In this document: piece by piece, positions 21,657 to 35,700 of the stretch
How positions within the stretch are numbered: position 1 is the first letter of the stretch
Layout of the letters: each line of letters opens with the position of its first letter
From: Triops longicaudatus
Taxonomy: Eukaryota > Arthropoda > Branchiopoda > Notostraca > Triopsidae
Assembly (NCBI GenBank): GCA_022885665.1
Contig: JAGQDJ010000260.1
Coordinates: forward strand, 1,426,001 to 1,490,000
Reading direction: 5' to 3'
Length of the DNA: 64,000 bases
Made by a program: the position numbers and the translations under genes
Notes under the pieces: generated by a model
Databases searched by the model: none
Told to the model about the DNA's origin: nothing
The model's input: the letters and a program-made list of their open reading frames with translations, nothing else

Positions 21657-22856
21657 ATTTTGTAAAAGCTAAGATAAATAGTACTTATGGCTGACCTGTA
21701 CTGGAAATGTTAACTCATAACTGAAAATAAGCTTTATTTCTTAACAGCCTCCGGTATACTAAGATTAAAAACAAATAAGGATTTGACTCTTGTTTCAATT
21801 ATCTCATAAGAAAGCGGTTCTTCCTTATTACGTTTCATACAAAGAATAAGAAAATTCGAAATATGTTGTTTCCAAGTAAAGTATAGTTACTCAACAAGTT
21901 CTTAAAAGTTGATTAGACACTAATTCTCTAGCATATTATTACTTGAGCCATCCTTTGTCAGGACGACGTTAGTGAAACAAAAAATAAAAGCTTTTCAAGC
22001 AACAGCAGTTGCTCAGTACTGCATGTTTTTGTTTGCTGAAGTTAAAAGACTAGTGTCGAATCGGTTCTATTGTTGTACGATGTTCTTCAATCCAAATTAC
22101 CCAAGCAAACCCCTTTATGCTAACAATACGGTGCTGCACAGCAAAGAAAAATTCAATGACAAGTGCTTTAGCCGTGGGTGGTGTTCACGAGAGGATGGTG
22201 TGGGACAATGTTCAGGCAAGTGCCGTATAGTCAGCTTATGGCATTTTGTATGGGTCGTTTCACTGGCAAGTATTGTGCTTCTTTTCCAAGAAATCATGAT
22301 ACATTACAAATAGCGACTTCTTACATAAACGGTTACGACACCGAAAATGTTCATGTGTGAAAATATTCACAAAGTTGCTTTAAAAAATCAAGCGTACATA
22401 TTACTGAGGCCAATAACTAAGAAATCGACAAGATCCTTTCATAATAATGAAGCAAAGGTTAACCTGAAATTACTTTCGATCCGACATTGAACTAATTGTA
22501 ACAAATAAGTTTCGTCTATTTTCACTGATCACTCACTTTTTCTGACAGTTTTCCCTTTTTCCAAGTATCCAGTAGAAACTCCAACTACATTCAGCAGTGA
22601 GGTGTATCAAGATTTCAGTGTTTATCCAAATTTGTCAGAATTGTAAAACCTAAAACTAAGACTTTAACTACTTAACGAGTTACTTGAGTCTAAAAGCATT
22701 TAACTAATTAACTTACAAATTAACGTTTATTTAGCCAACATTTAATGCTTTGTAATTTGTAAATAGCTGCCAGTAAACTCACTTTCAATTTTTAGAATAC
22801 TTTTTTCTCACTATGCAGGATAAAATTACAAGAGTACTGTTTCCGTCAGGAGATCT

Positions 22857-22882
22857 ACAATTAAGGTGTACAATTAAGGTGA
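22857..22882. repeat. tandem 13-bp duplication
   Basis: ACAATTAAGGTGT is followed directly by ACAATTAAGGTGA, two adjacent copies differing only in the last base. Confidence 0.7.
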
Positions 22883-23900
22883 CATAAGGCCAAGTTCGAT
22901 TTTTGCGCCAAATTTGGGGCTTTTTTCGGTCTTCGGAAAACAAGAAATCATCCGCGAAAGCGCATATATGTAACAAACGTGAAAGAATTCATATAGATAT
23001 TTTAAGATCCATAAAATGAATTACATGATCACTGTACTTTCAAAGCAATTTTTAAGAAACTTTGTAGGCACCCTGCGGGTTTATTTGCGAACAAGGCTTG
23101 TAAGAACTTTACACAACTTATTTGAAAAAAAAAGCAATTCATTGTTTTTACACATCTGAGGAGTCGGTTCAGCATTGAAAGCGAAAATGGACGTCGCTGC
23201 AATAGAAAAACATGAAATAATACTTTTTTCCCGCTAAGCGACGTAATATAACAATAACACAATGAAAGCTCTAGTAACCAAAGCTGCCAATTTCTAGCGA
23301 GCGTAAAATAATCAAAAGATACAAATTTTCGTTACGACATTTTTGACAATAGCAGGCGAAGTTTGTTTTCTTTCCGAGGAAAATTACACTCGACTCACGC
23401 TCTGAGCTGTATTTTATCCCAGGTATTGTGTTGACACCGCTCTTTCCCCATGCCTCGAAAAAGCACACAAACGTATAATGATATCGCTGGCACAATTTTC
23501 ATTATTGCAAGTTGGTCTTGCCACAGCCACGTCCTTTTCAGGGGAAACCTTCATAGAGTGACAACGAGTCATACACTCGTGAGTCTCTTAACAGACTACG
23601 CTCTTCTATTTAACAATAGCAACAGTGAATGCATCACATATGTTATTCAAAGTCCATTTCCCCTCCCCCTTTTGCCTGCATTACATTCAATGGCTCCGAT
23701 TTTTTTCTTTCCTTTTGAGTTTGGCGGGGAGGCAAAGTGAATAATACAGGGAAAAAAGGCCTTTCTTCTTGCGGGGACAACGAGTATATTATCATATAGA
23801 TGTATATATACATGTATCTACCTCCCGGGCCAGCACCTTAACCACACGAGCATTCAACATTGCTCCATAGTCTATGATAGGACCCCTATTGTGGTTCTAT

Positions 23901-26900
23901 ACAGCACTTGTTTCTATTGTCGGTGCAAATGACTGTGAATGGTAAACCACGCCTCTCATCTCTTTGTAAAACTCGCCTTGTCCTCCGGTCCTCTTATTCT
24001 TGGTACCGCTGGCTCAATTCAGCACTGGGACATTCGAGAACATTGTTAGGTGAATATACATACTCAGCGGCTGGAAAGCTCCAGCACACACGCAGTACCA
24101 CCGCCGTATGGTACAACAGCCCGGGACCTGCGCTTCCCCACAACGCACCCATGGAACACATACACGCCCAATACATCACATGCTGCCCGTGCATGGTCGT
24201 TTCCAAGTCTTGGGCTATCTTTCTACAGTCGCAGTTGGCAAGCAAGAGCAGGTGGATCACTTGGATTAATCATTGGCTCGACAGGTGAACCGCGTCATTC
24301 ACTGCTCATTCATCGCGGTTAAAATTCGCGAATGATATTTACAAATCAATGTGACCACATCAACTAAATCTTTGCAAAGTGCACCAAGAGGAATAAAAGT
24401 ATGTGTGACGGATTTCTCAATCGGCATTAAATTCAAAAGAGTGTTCTAACAACAAAAAGTGCGCAAATTATTCATTAGTAGTTTTGCATGTGGTTTGCGT
24501 GTCGGTGTCATACAAGTTTCCAAGTGTTTCTATGTTTGCCTACATGGATTATTTTACTTCAGTGAAGATCCCGCCGCAACAGGATAACACTTGCCCACGT
24601 GGCTGTCACCTCAAGGTAGGCATTACTGCAATTGCATAGTTGCTCATTCTTTTTTAACGCCTGAAGGCTCCATACGGCGTCTAAGGATGGAAACAGATTT
24701 TTTAAAGTAAATTACCTAACTTTGACGTGATGTATGATGCAATTTCCTGGTGGTTAACTCACTGGCAGAGGCGGAGATGAACACTACATTCTTTTTTTAT
24801 GGGAGATAAGCTCCCAGGGAGCCAAGGAGTACGCACCCCTTTTAGACCCACCATCGTTGGCTCAGCAAGGTCTGCCCGGTTTGTGCTACACCCCTCGTCT
24901 ACATAATGACATCCAAACACGTCTTATCTGCTCAACTTTACAGCAGTAATAAGTGTTTCCCATCAACCACTGCCACTGACGGGGCAGCCAACAGACAAGT
25001 CCCATTTCCGTCCATGGGACTTGCTCTCTTTAGCTCATCGTCTCCATCCTGTGTTGTGCAAATGGAGCTAATACCAGAGAAATCCGGAGTCTACTGTATA
25101 AAAGATAAGCTCCTGAATAATAACGACCAAAAGAAAGCACCCCGGCTACCCAAACCATAGCCAACAATGTGCTCGATTCCAACGCGTGTCTTCGGCTGGG
25201 ATTTTCGACATGTAAATCAAATTGAGGTTCCACTTGTCCACGGCATACGCCATCCTTTTCGCCCGAGACAAGGTGTAGACATAGCACATAGCAGTTGCAG
25301 TTTTCCGAATAGTGGAAAAAGCTAAAAAGAGTGCAATTTCAGGGTTTTCAAAGGGTAGCAGGGTGGTTTGGGGAGCTTAGTAGACTCGCGATTCATGCAA
25401 CACTGAAAAGATTTCTGAAGATGGGAGGAACTCTATGATGGGCGGTTCTTCCATTGAAAGCAGGCAAAAAAAAAAAACCGACAACCTCATGCCCTGGCTG
25501 CTGTTATAATGCATACCGTTTTGTATCGAATGAGGGAGGGGGCGGGCGGAAGGTGGAGGGGGTGTTAAATGAAGGGAAAAGGAGGGTGCATCTTCCACAT
25601 GGTCGGCCCCCTTTACATCTTTATATGACGAGCATCCGCCCTTATCGAGGTATGGGACAATGCCTTCCAAAGGCTTTTGTGGCCTATCTATTGTATTACA
25701 TCCCCAAGTTCACCTTCTCGTGCTCTGCCCGCCCATCCGCCGCCCAACGTTGCTCCATAACTATTCTTTCAAGTTTCAATGCTTTACTTCTTAGATATGT
25801 TCACTCTATGGCGGAAGAATTAAGTGAATTACCCCCACGCAGAAAAAAGAAAGAGAGACAAAGGCATTGGCGGAGAATTACGTTCGTCATACCTAATTTA
25901 GGACAATTCAATAGATGCGACCCTCTTGGAATGGACTGTACTGCACCAACAAACGGGTGACAGGGGACACGGCAACGCTTCGGATCCCAGCGACGCTAAA
26001 GAACGCGCAGAGACCAAGTTCACGAGTTATAAATGGTCCTTCGTCCGTTGACGAGGTCATAGGCTGCTGCTGTAGTTTGACAATGGTGAACAATGGCTTG
26101 ATTCTTGCTAACGATGTTGAAGACAGCAGCACCGTCGATTGCGTGTCTTTTGGTGGTGGGGAACCCATTAGCTTTTCGCTCACCCCTTTGGCTATGCCAC
26201 CACCAACCACCAGTGTCATCATTACCACCCAGCCCGTGTTCACTAAACCCCTTTTCTTTTTCCTTCCTGGAGCCTTATTCTTGTGCAGCAAGCAGTCTTC
26301 CTTATTCTCGTCAATAGATACCATTAGTCACGGTGTGGAACACACTGTAAGCCAATGGAGTCTTCACGCGGGAGTGGAGGTGCTATGCCTTGAATAGGGA
26401 ACACTATTGTTCTATTAATAGCCTCCCCATGGATGCACATCTCCTACAACCACCCCATGAATTACCGACCTATTCATTGGAATAGACATTTGCTTTGAAT
26501 CATTCCATTTGTCGAGCAGGCGAACACGGGCGTCGGCAGCGTCGCTCCCCTGCCACCCTTTTTTCCTTACTTTACATTGTAAACCCGTCTTTAAACTTCG
26601 TCTGAAGACAACAGAAACTGGTTACAATACTAGCTTTCTAGCCAAGCTGTCACAGAATAAAAAGCTCGGTTTTTACTTGATACAATTTCCTGGGTGCAGA
26701 AATAAGATTATCCTCTGAAAGTCCTCACACGGAATCTCGGAACAAATAGATACGGAATTTTTATTTTCTCACTGAAGTTTTAGTACTGTACGCGTTACAC
26801 AAAGTCGAGCATTACGATTTATAGCGTAAGAAACGCTTTGTACAGGACATTGCCAGTCCCGAACGAATGTCCGAAAGTCCCGCAAGGAAAATGGTCCAAG

Positions 26901-27300
26901 TCTCCCACGAGATCTGTCATGGGAACTGACACAATAAGCTTTAATCAGGTATACAATGAAGCATTACAGTGTCCGGGTTTGGTTCTTCCTCGTTGCGGTA
27001 CAAAATAGCACACTCTAACACGTCTACATGCTCGTTCAGTGCAATAACGCTAGCGTTGCAATGAAGTCTAATCTTTTACCAAGAACTAGAAATGAAAGTC
27101 TAAAAAGCGGCAATGACAAAAAAGTACTAATCTATAATCCACGGCGTGTGTATGTGTGCGCTGTGTCTACTTGAATGATTGCATTGCCTTGCTAGTATGC
27201 ACACACAATCCGCGACTTTTCAATAGCCTTCATCAGGGCAGCTTTTGTGGGCAACCTCTATAACTCCGCATCTTTCTTTCTTTTCAGTGCTTTTTTTCTT
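23901..27300. other. gene-free stretch with higher GC and several overlapping open frames
   Basis: This is the most GC-rich part of the right-hand region. It carries the longest uninterrupted frames there: 168 codons on plus (25454-25960), 160 on plus (25915-26397) and 138 on minus (25908-26324). They overlap one another on both strands, which raised GC alone would favour. None resembles a family known to me, and flanking splice sites do not link them into a model. The minus frame is discussed as a finding. Confidence 0.35.
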
Positions 27301-28964
27301 TTAGTTTCGAACATCGGCATCTTGGTATAACAAACGCTGTTCGTTTTCGTCCCACATGCGATTTTTTAAATAAAAAACACACGTTATTAAGACTAATCTG
27401 ATTAGCTTTTACGTTCCCCAAGCCTCGTTTTTTCCCTTTTACGTGGTATCGAAGCGAAATTTTACCCTTCTTCAGACCTCTATCACCATTGAGATTCACC
27501 TGATGTGATGTTTTGTAAAGGCGCAATTTGGAAGGTATACAGTAGCTGTAAAGACTTTCTAAGCCACGAGTATCGGATATGTGGAGAGGGCCAACAATAG
27601 GGGTGAATTAAGGCTATTCAAGAAACACACGGTACCGAAACTGGCCGGACTGTCTGTGTGTAAGGTATGTATGCATGCATCATGTGCATGCATGTGGGGA
27701 GCCCCGGAACCCAGCGTAGTAAACCGTGGTCTCTTTTATAGAAAAGGTCATCGCTACAGAACGCCGTTGAATCGACAATCTAAGACCCCATTCAAGGATT
27801 TCAAAGCGGGTTCACAAAACGCGCGGCCTCGCTCTAGCATTCCTAAATGCTCCATACAAATCCATATGCTCACCATCCTTAATTGAAAAAATGCAGGCAT
27901 TATAGAAAAAAAAAAGTCGACTGGTTGAAAGCACGCTAATGCCTTTGACAGCTGTAAAGCGGCTGGGCTAAATTTCAAATGCAAGCACTTTAGTTTCTTC
28001 GTAGAAATCTTTAGGGGAATGTTTGTTCGATATTTAGGGTATATATTTTGGGTAAATATATTTAGGTTTTATATATATTTTAGTACATACATTTACTGTC
28101 ATGGAAGATCTTACTATAATTTCGGGTTCAATGTTAAGCAAAGAACCTTAACGCAAGCAATAGGTAAAAAGCCTGATACTCCGGACAATACCAACGTATG
28201 AACGGGGACCAACACTAACAAGGTCTATGGAATGTAGTGAAGCATGTCTGAAGATTTCTGAACTCTACAAATGAAAACAAATCTGATAAAAAAAACACTC
28301 TAAAAAAATAATAAAAATCTTAGGTCAGTGAATAATAACGATTTAACTTACAAAGACAATGAGTACGGAAGTGGTGCAAAAAAAAAAAATCAGCGAAATT
28401 TGCACACCATCCTTTCTTGGACCACAACAAGCACACGTATCGTTCGCTATACGGAACACCCTATCCCATGAGTTCCAACCTTACCTTGGTCCAAAACCGC
28501 AAGAAGTCGGAAAATTAGAAAAAATACGTCGGAAAAAGCTGTTAGAATCTACTTCGAATTTGTAGAAATATGTACACAAAGCAGGTTTAGTCACTATCTT
28601 TTTCTTTTGATAGAACCTGAGTCTTGTCGTCCATTTCAAGTGGAAGATTTTGCCGTTCTTTTCTTTTCATAGCCCCCAAAATCTGCCTTCGACTTGCTGA
28701 CTGACACAGTTTTGAAGAAACTGATTATAGTGACTTGCTTCACCGAACAATGGCATGACACTGCAGACTTCGTGTCAACACTTCTATCGGCCAGAAGAAA
28801 CTGTGTTCCCCAGCGTGGCACATAAATAATGTCGGAAAATACTGCAGACAAGATTTCTGCAGGCACGCGAGTACGGCTTATTATACAGGAAAGGGTTCGT
28901 TATACAGGACACAACTATTAATTCTTCGGTTTTCGTCTTTGAAGCTATCAAGATTTTCTACATT

Positions 28965-29004
28965 GTAATTCTACAAAACCACCTAGTAATTTTACAAAAC
29001 CACC
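28965..29004. repeat. 21-bp-period direct duplication
   Basis: GTAATTCTACAAAACCACC (28965-28983) recurs as GTAATTTTACAAAACCACC (28986-29004) with one mismatch, a simple local duplication. Confidence 0.65.
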
Positions 29005-30020
29005 ACAATTCTATGGAACGCTTCTTAAAGTTATAAGCCTTCTTGTCGAAAACAAATAGCGTGCCAGTATGGTATTCGAAAAGAGACGTATAAATTCGAC
29101 TAACAACTACGAGAAAGTTCTATAATTCTGGTTAAAAGGCAGGTTATTGGAAGATTTGGTCGTGCCTACACTTACCTCAAGTAAATTTCAATAATTACGC
29201 ATAAACAGTGTCTCACACTGCAAAATGGGTGGGGTAGTTATTGCACTGGGCGGGGCGCTCCGTAGGTGTCTCAACCCAATAAATAACCTCTGGATAATGT
29301 TATTTGAAACTCATGGGACAAGCTCGCACTTTCATTAAGAAACACTTTAATCTCTAGCGAACCTAAAAATAAGTCCAAAATTCCGTGATTCTCTTGAAAT
29401 ATTAGACGTAAAGTATAAGGGTAAAGACTACCAAGTGACTACGGTGATACTTCTTTCATCGCTTGGGGAGAACGGATGAAAACTATCTTCGACGAAGACG
29501 CAGGATCCTGGGATGCTTTTCTTATTTTTTTCACGTAATGTGTCCGAGAAGCTGGTGGTAAATCCAGTAGTAGGCGTAGGGATGCTATGCTTTACTGCTT
29601 TCTTTCTCCTGCAACGGTGACAACATCCATCAACCTCAGTTCAACACAAAAGGCAACCTTACTTTGCTCACCTCCCCCCTCTCCCGGAGAAAAAAAAAGA
29701 AATGTCTTACAGTCTCGAATGAAGCTATAAATTACAGTGTCGAGAAGATGCAAGGAGGCGGCTAAAATAACGAAAAAAAAGGTAATAATAATAGCAAGTC
29801 TCCCACTGGCACCTCCTTCTCTACCCTCTCGAAGAAAGTCGGTGGATAAAAGTAAAATGCAGGGGTATTCATTGTGCAAAGAAAGTGGCGAGCGCGAACG
29901 TGGTGGTGGTGCACTCACCCATCTCCATCTATGCTTCTTCTATTGTCAGCCGTTGCTTTTGTGGTGACAACAAAAGCGGCAGCGGTGCTTTATGACTGAC
30001 GTGGAGGGTGCATACTTGTG

Positions 30021-30030
30021 CCCCCCCCCC
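30021..30030. repeat. ten-base C run
   Basis: One of seven C or G runs of nine or more bases in the window. Confidence 0.8.
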
Positions 30031-33000
30031 TCCCATTTCGTTTTTTTATATGCCGTGGCCTTACGAAGTCGTCGAATCTCCTGAAGGGAAAAATAGGCGT
30101 ACTTCGACTGGAGATACGAAAGGAGCTATCACACTAATAATTTTGCTATTGCACGCGTAGCATTTATATAAATGGAATTTGTGTATGTTTTGCCTCATAA
30201 AAGAACAATACATCCCCTACAATAATGGGTAGCTCGCTAAAAAAAAGGAGCAGAAGCGAGAAAAATATAAAATAAAAAAAAGTTTAACAAAAGATTTGGC
30301 TATTGTCACCTTAACCTATATGAAAAACGCCTTCGGACGATCTGATAGTTGTATTGCGGGCAAATACGTGTGGGAAAAATAGCTATGAGTAAGAGAAATG
30401 AAGAATAAAGGTCAGACCATTAATGGCACGTGTCTTGTACTCTAAACTCCCAAATATCATGCTCAGACCTGTATAGCTTGTTGTGACGTTATGGTGCCTG
30501 TCCTCGAGAAGCAAAATGATACAAAGAACATATAAGCGTATTACGCCATATGCCGACATCAGAACTTACGACCAAAGCTACAGGCCCTGTTCCTTCCCTT
30601 TTTACTAGTCCATGTTACGTTTTACGGTACAGTGTTAATTGTCACTGGTCACAATTACAGCTAATTACATATTAATTACATTACATAGACTTGTTTTTGC
30701 TCTCTTTTCAGAAAGTACCGTAAAAGTAAGATTGTCTTGTTTGTCAATCTCATCCTCTGAGTGAAATTTTTCATATTACTGAAATTTTTAAATGGCAACC
30801 TTTCTTACGAAACGGGTTTAATACACAGGTGTTTACTACCCGAAGCTAACAATTGATGCATTTGCGACAGTAGCGCCCGTAATGGTAGAGCAAGCCATCG
30901 GTCTTTTTTCCTCTCGGTCTGTTATCGGTGCGCGTACCGGCAGCAGCGAGTATGGAAGTTCTGCCATAGAAAAGTGGACAATAGCGCCATCTCTTCTTTT
31001 CCACAATGGATGGGCTCTTCTAACGTGACAATAGACACGGAGATAAAACACTGTTTTTTTTTTTCCACGGAAGGTAAAGCACATGAAGAAAACTGCTTTT
31101 TTCGGCTTTTCCTTTCAAAACTTCCTTACCCTCTTATTAAACTTATTTGTTTCGTTTGCCTCTCAAAAATCCGCGCCACCAGTAAAAGCTAAATGCAGCC
31201 TCAGACAAGTATGAATTGTTACAGGAAATTACGACATTCATATAGCCATGCATTGTGTTACTCAAGCAAGCTCCTTTCTTCAGTCCTGCTGAAAAGAAAC
31301 TTTCGTCAGGCTAGGGCTAATTACCTCTTTTCCGTTACTGTCAACGTTAAAATAGCTATTGTTGCAACACAGCGCCGAGTTTTTATAAAGCGGTGAAAAT
31401 GTGTTCCCGGCTAATGGAAATAAACGAAAACATTCAAGTTTTTATCAAATTCTTGCTCCATTTTCCTACCTACTTAGACATAACATGAGAAAAAAGCTCT
31501 GTATACAGGTTTACTCCTACGAGCACAATCGAAACAAAAATAGCCTTTTACTCCGACCTAGATTTTGCAACCAATGTTCTTTCAGTAAAATGGCTATTCT
31601 ATATATATCTAGAGACTGACAGAAACAGCTGTACCTATTAATAATTTTAATGAAAATTTTAATTAACACCTTGTGACGAATGAAAGAAAAGAATGCAGAA
31701 GACACGTTGGGTATAAAATGAAACACAGCTATAAAAGTAACGTCGGTAAATAAAGAACAAAAGGCTTTCTTGCTTCGCGCACATTGATATCGACACAACA
31801 AGCGTGTACGTTTCAGCTTTGTCTTAACCACAGCAATGTACAAGTTGTATCTAGCCGACATCTCTGAAAATTCAATCGCCCGTAGAAATTAGCTGACGTC
31901 ACAAGTTTGGCGCGATGAGCGTTCGAGTTGCAGTTTAAGAAATTTATACGTAACTTACTAGTTATTTTCTTTTATATTTTAAATTTACATTCACCCTATA
32001 GGACAGAAAAGTATTCCTTATAACGAAACGTAGGGTAATGGAAGAAGTTAAAACGTATTGGGCTGTAGAAGACCACCAGATATAGATAATTTCAGATATA
32101 ACTAACAGATTTTCTGTCCCCAAAGAGGCTTGCCAGAAAACTTACGGAAATAGTCCAAGTATATATTACAATAGAGAAACAGCAACATGCTAGTACACGC
32201 CTGGTCTCAACAGGGTACCAAAGCTCGAAAAAATGCATGAACTTATACCTTATAGCTATACAATGTAAGTTTGCAAGAACAGGAACTTGCATTTTAGTAG
32301 GCAAACCGTAATATGAATTCAGGCTCCGCATGAGAACGACATAACGCTTTAAATGAAGGGAAGGCAAATATGTCCATCAAGTGCTGCGTTCGCGCCACCT
32401 AGTGATAAGAAGGCGAAGCATAGACAGGATCCTACATTATAACTATGCATAACGTCTCCGATAGATGCCGCAAGCGTACCCCTAGTGTGAATAATTCTCC
32501 AGTGTCATATTCCGGGTTCTAACTCTGAAATACTATTGCAGTTAACTCAGCAGCCTTTTCACGCAGTTGATTTTTTTAAGTACGTAAGTTAGAAACAAAG
32601 CAACTAATATAATTGCAATGCAGTATTAATCAGATCTACGTCAGACCTGCTGTAGAGTAAATGTGAAGAGTCTCGACGGAGAGACCGCATTATAACTGTG
32701 ATATTTCTTATATTTTATATATGGCGCAAACTAATTAAAGGGCCAAAAACGTAAACGTCGACTGTTTATTGAAATCTACGTACAGGGGTCTATCACGAGC
32801 ACTAGAAGTTAGATTACAAATAATATATGAGACTTAGCAATTTTTATCTCCATATGTGTAAGCTTTCCGATGGTCCGTCCTACCTTGCAATTGAGAGACA
32901 TAGTTCGATTTATGCAGTTTTCATTTACGCGATGATTCCTATAACAATGTATCGCCTAAATGAGGAGTTTACTGCATATGTGTGTTAGAGCAAGGCGCTT

Positions 33001-35700
33001 GGGACAAGACCCTTATTTTCAGTACCGTGTACCTATTTACCACATACGTAGATTGGGACGCTAAATAGTCAATAGTTGCACGGATTTATTTGCTGAGGGT
33101 AGTTCCCGTCCTCTCGGACGAAGTCAGTTATGTTAGTGCTCTTTCGAACACCATGAAAGTAAGCTCTTGAGCGAAAGGACAATTCGAACATATAATACGA
33201 ATGCCAACGGAACTCTGCGTTGCATATATACAAATACTATTAATTGCTTAAGTTTCAAAGTACTGCTTAGGTCCCTTGACCCATGAATAAGTTGAGCAAA
33301 AAGTTGTCTACGTTAGCTCGAATTTACTTAGAAGATTTTACGATCGTGAAACAGAATAAGGTGCCGGCTTTCACTGGGGAGTTTTGCTGTCGTCTCGTAG
33401 TGACTGGTACGAGCAAGACACCGTGCAAATGGATAGCCTGACTATCCGTTTTCTCAATTTCCCCGACAGGAATACATTTGCTTGTACTGGTTTCTTTTTT
33501 CCTGTTGTTGCGTGACAGCTTATTGCGTGTTTGCTTGGTAACACAGATAGCGTCGAGTCATTTCTCCACCCTACCAAACCTGCCTACTTTTTATGACAAC
33601 CCATATGACGGAACCTGGGGTGAAACCAATAGGGTAAAGTCGTCTTTATCGTTTGCCGATACTTGTCAATGGGATACTTTCATTCCCCCTCATCCCTCTA
33701 AAAAGGATAAGGGCATGTTTCGTCCAGCTCAGTCCTAAAACTCGCAAAGCTCTTATGCATTCCTATCAAACAGGGACCATTATTTGTACAGTACTCAACC
33801 ACATTGTTACCCAATTCCTCAATCCACCCCAACCGTGATTAAAAACACGCTCAAGTGGACACCAGCACGGAGAAACGATTTCCTCATCATGTCCACGTAA
33901 AGCTTTTGCCGTGTAACATCTAATCACTCGACGATCTTTCTCTAAGATGTTTTCCTCCTTCACTTTGTCCTTTCTTTACCGTCCGCCAGTTTACGAAGCA
34001 ATTCGCGAAACTATCTCTTGTGCCTGATACAGCCTTCGGATACTCTCCACTAGGAAGCGCTAGCTGCCAGTTCAAGGAATTATTACTCCTGTGTAACATT
34101 TACGCATCTAAAACAACTTTTTCCTTTCTGTTATACTGAAGCATAAGACGTAGTTAAAATTTAAATTCCGGTTTAGTTATTCTACCGCTGAAGCTCAGAA
34201 TAAATGTTGGGAAGCTAATATTCTGCAGCAATAAAACGCGATATAGAGCTTATATTTGTATTTATCTACAGGACTTGAGTGTTGTACCCTCAATTCCAGC
34301 TCTGTTCGCGTATTCTACATCAATTAATATGTTAAAAGTTCATTGCTTGTTACGTTCGTTTCTTTCATAACATGGAGAATTCAGTTCAAAGTCGTAGCGA
34401 GCCGTACCGAAACATTTACAAGCGATCAGTGACTCTTCGTTTATGGAAAACTTGCGAAAAAAATAATATGAATAAGCGTGCTCGGAGATATGAAAATGTA
34501 GTGACATTTGCGAACAGGGTTAAAGATTCTTCTAAAAGCTTTACTGGCTTAGCAATAAATTAAATCTGTGCTGCAACACCACTTTCCTAAAGCTTTTGTG
34601 CAAGGCGCCTTTTCACCATGGGAATTCTGTGGGCTTTGTTGGTTTCGGTTTCCATCCAACATACCAGCAAGAATTGTTTGCCTGGCAGAGTAGATAATGA
34701 GCTTCAGATAACCATGCAAAGTTTATATTTTAGGCTTGCCTGTTGGCTTGATGTGTTTGGTGCTCTTTTTACATAAGTGGTCGATCTTGCTTTGTATTCT
34801 GCCTTTATTAGCGTGTACTTTTTACATGACGTGATCTTGATTTGGAAACTACTGCTAAACTCGTACTCTTGATTTAAGCTACTTGCAAATTTAAAAAGTT
34901 TTTAGATAAATGATAGATGCGGATCCTTTGGTATATTTAACCAGGTTGAGTTTTGAGAGATCATATGCGGTAATTTTTCAAACGGAATGTGAAATTGCCC
35001 TATATTTCCTTTATGTCCCTTTTCCGATGAGAATGTGCAATAAGGCATGATTCCTTTGTTGCATGTTCGTATTTCTACATTCAGTAAACTTCCTCTCATC
35101 TGTCAGGTTGGGGAATGAATCCCGAAAAAAAATACAATGGTTTTATGGGGAAAAAGTTTTCTGTAATTTTTCAAAAAAATACCAAATCAACACTTTTGTA
35201 ATAAAATATTCAAAAATAAGTCGCGGAAAGCTTAAAATCAATGCGAAGTACGCATGCCAGTTGTCTCTTGTTTGCGATCAGAATCGAAAACGATTAGTGA
35301 AACCTGTCGTCGTGTGATTAAACTGAACAATATGAAACTTATTATTGCATTCTCATTTTTTAACGGTGAAAATAATGTACCGTTTGATGAAATTTAGTAG
35401 CATTGAAAGCTCTGTTTCCCCGCGAGAGCAATTCATAATTTTCTCGCTGAACACGAACATTCTCTGAGTTACCATGCAGAAACCTATTGCGCTCCATAGT
35501 ATTTGCAGCTCTTAATACCTGGCTCGTATCTGTGGAGAAATCAGCGTCAATTTGTATAGACGCAGTACTCGATTTAACTAAAAGTTATGACCTAAATTAG
35601 TCCATACTACGCTATCACTGAATGACATTGTATACGAAGTAGAAATAGCTCTCCGTGCTCAACATCAATCGGCCATCACGTTACCGCGCATTGCTATTCT

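Larger units (their letters stand above)
20672..23900. other. gene-free stretch upstream of the unknown gene, AT-rich
   Basis: The first few hundred bases should contain the promoter of the unknown minus-strand gene. Otherwise no coding exon could be supported. The longest frame (21972-22313, 113 codons) contains a Cys-rich patch and a hydrophobic run but no start context or splice pattern that persuades me. A hairpin lies at 21625-21656 and a 13-bp tandem pair at 22857-22882. Confidence 0.4.
27301..35700. other. gene-free stretch, AT-rich with short repeats
   Basis: No exon could be supported. Two palindromic TGCATGCA octamers sit just inside it at 27672-27679 and 27685-27692. A 21-bp-period duplication lies at 28965-29004 and a ten-base C run at 30021-30030. 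Two short ATG-initiated frames, 28359-28565 (68 codons) and 34372-34563 (63 codons), have acceptable start contexts but nothing else in support. Confidence 0.4.

Noticed and set aside
25454..25960. 168-codon plus-strand frame
   Set aside because: It is the longest frame in the gene-poor region, but it contains low-complexity G/A-rich parts, overlaps other frames, matches no family I know and is within what chance allows in 43 kb over six frames.
27672..27692. Two TGCATGCA palindromes as a regulatory element
   Set aside because: Eight-base palindromes in a CATG-rich patch have no gene context here; recorded as sequence only.
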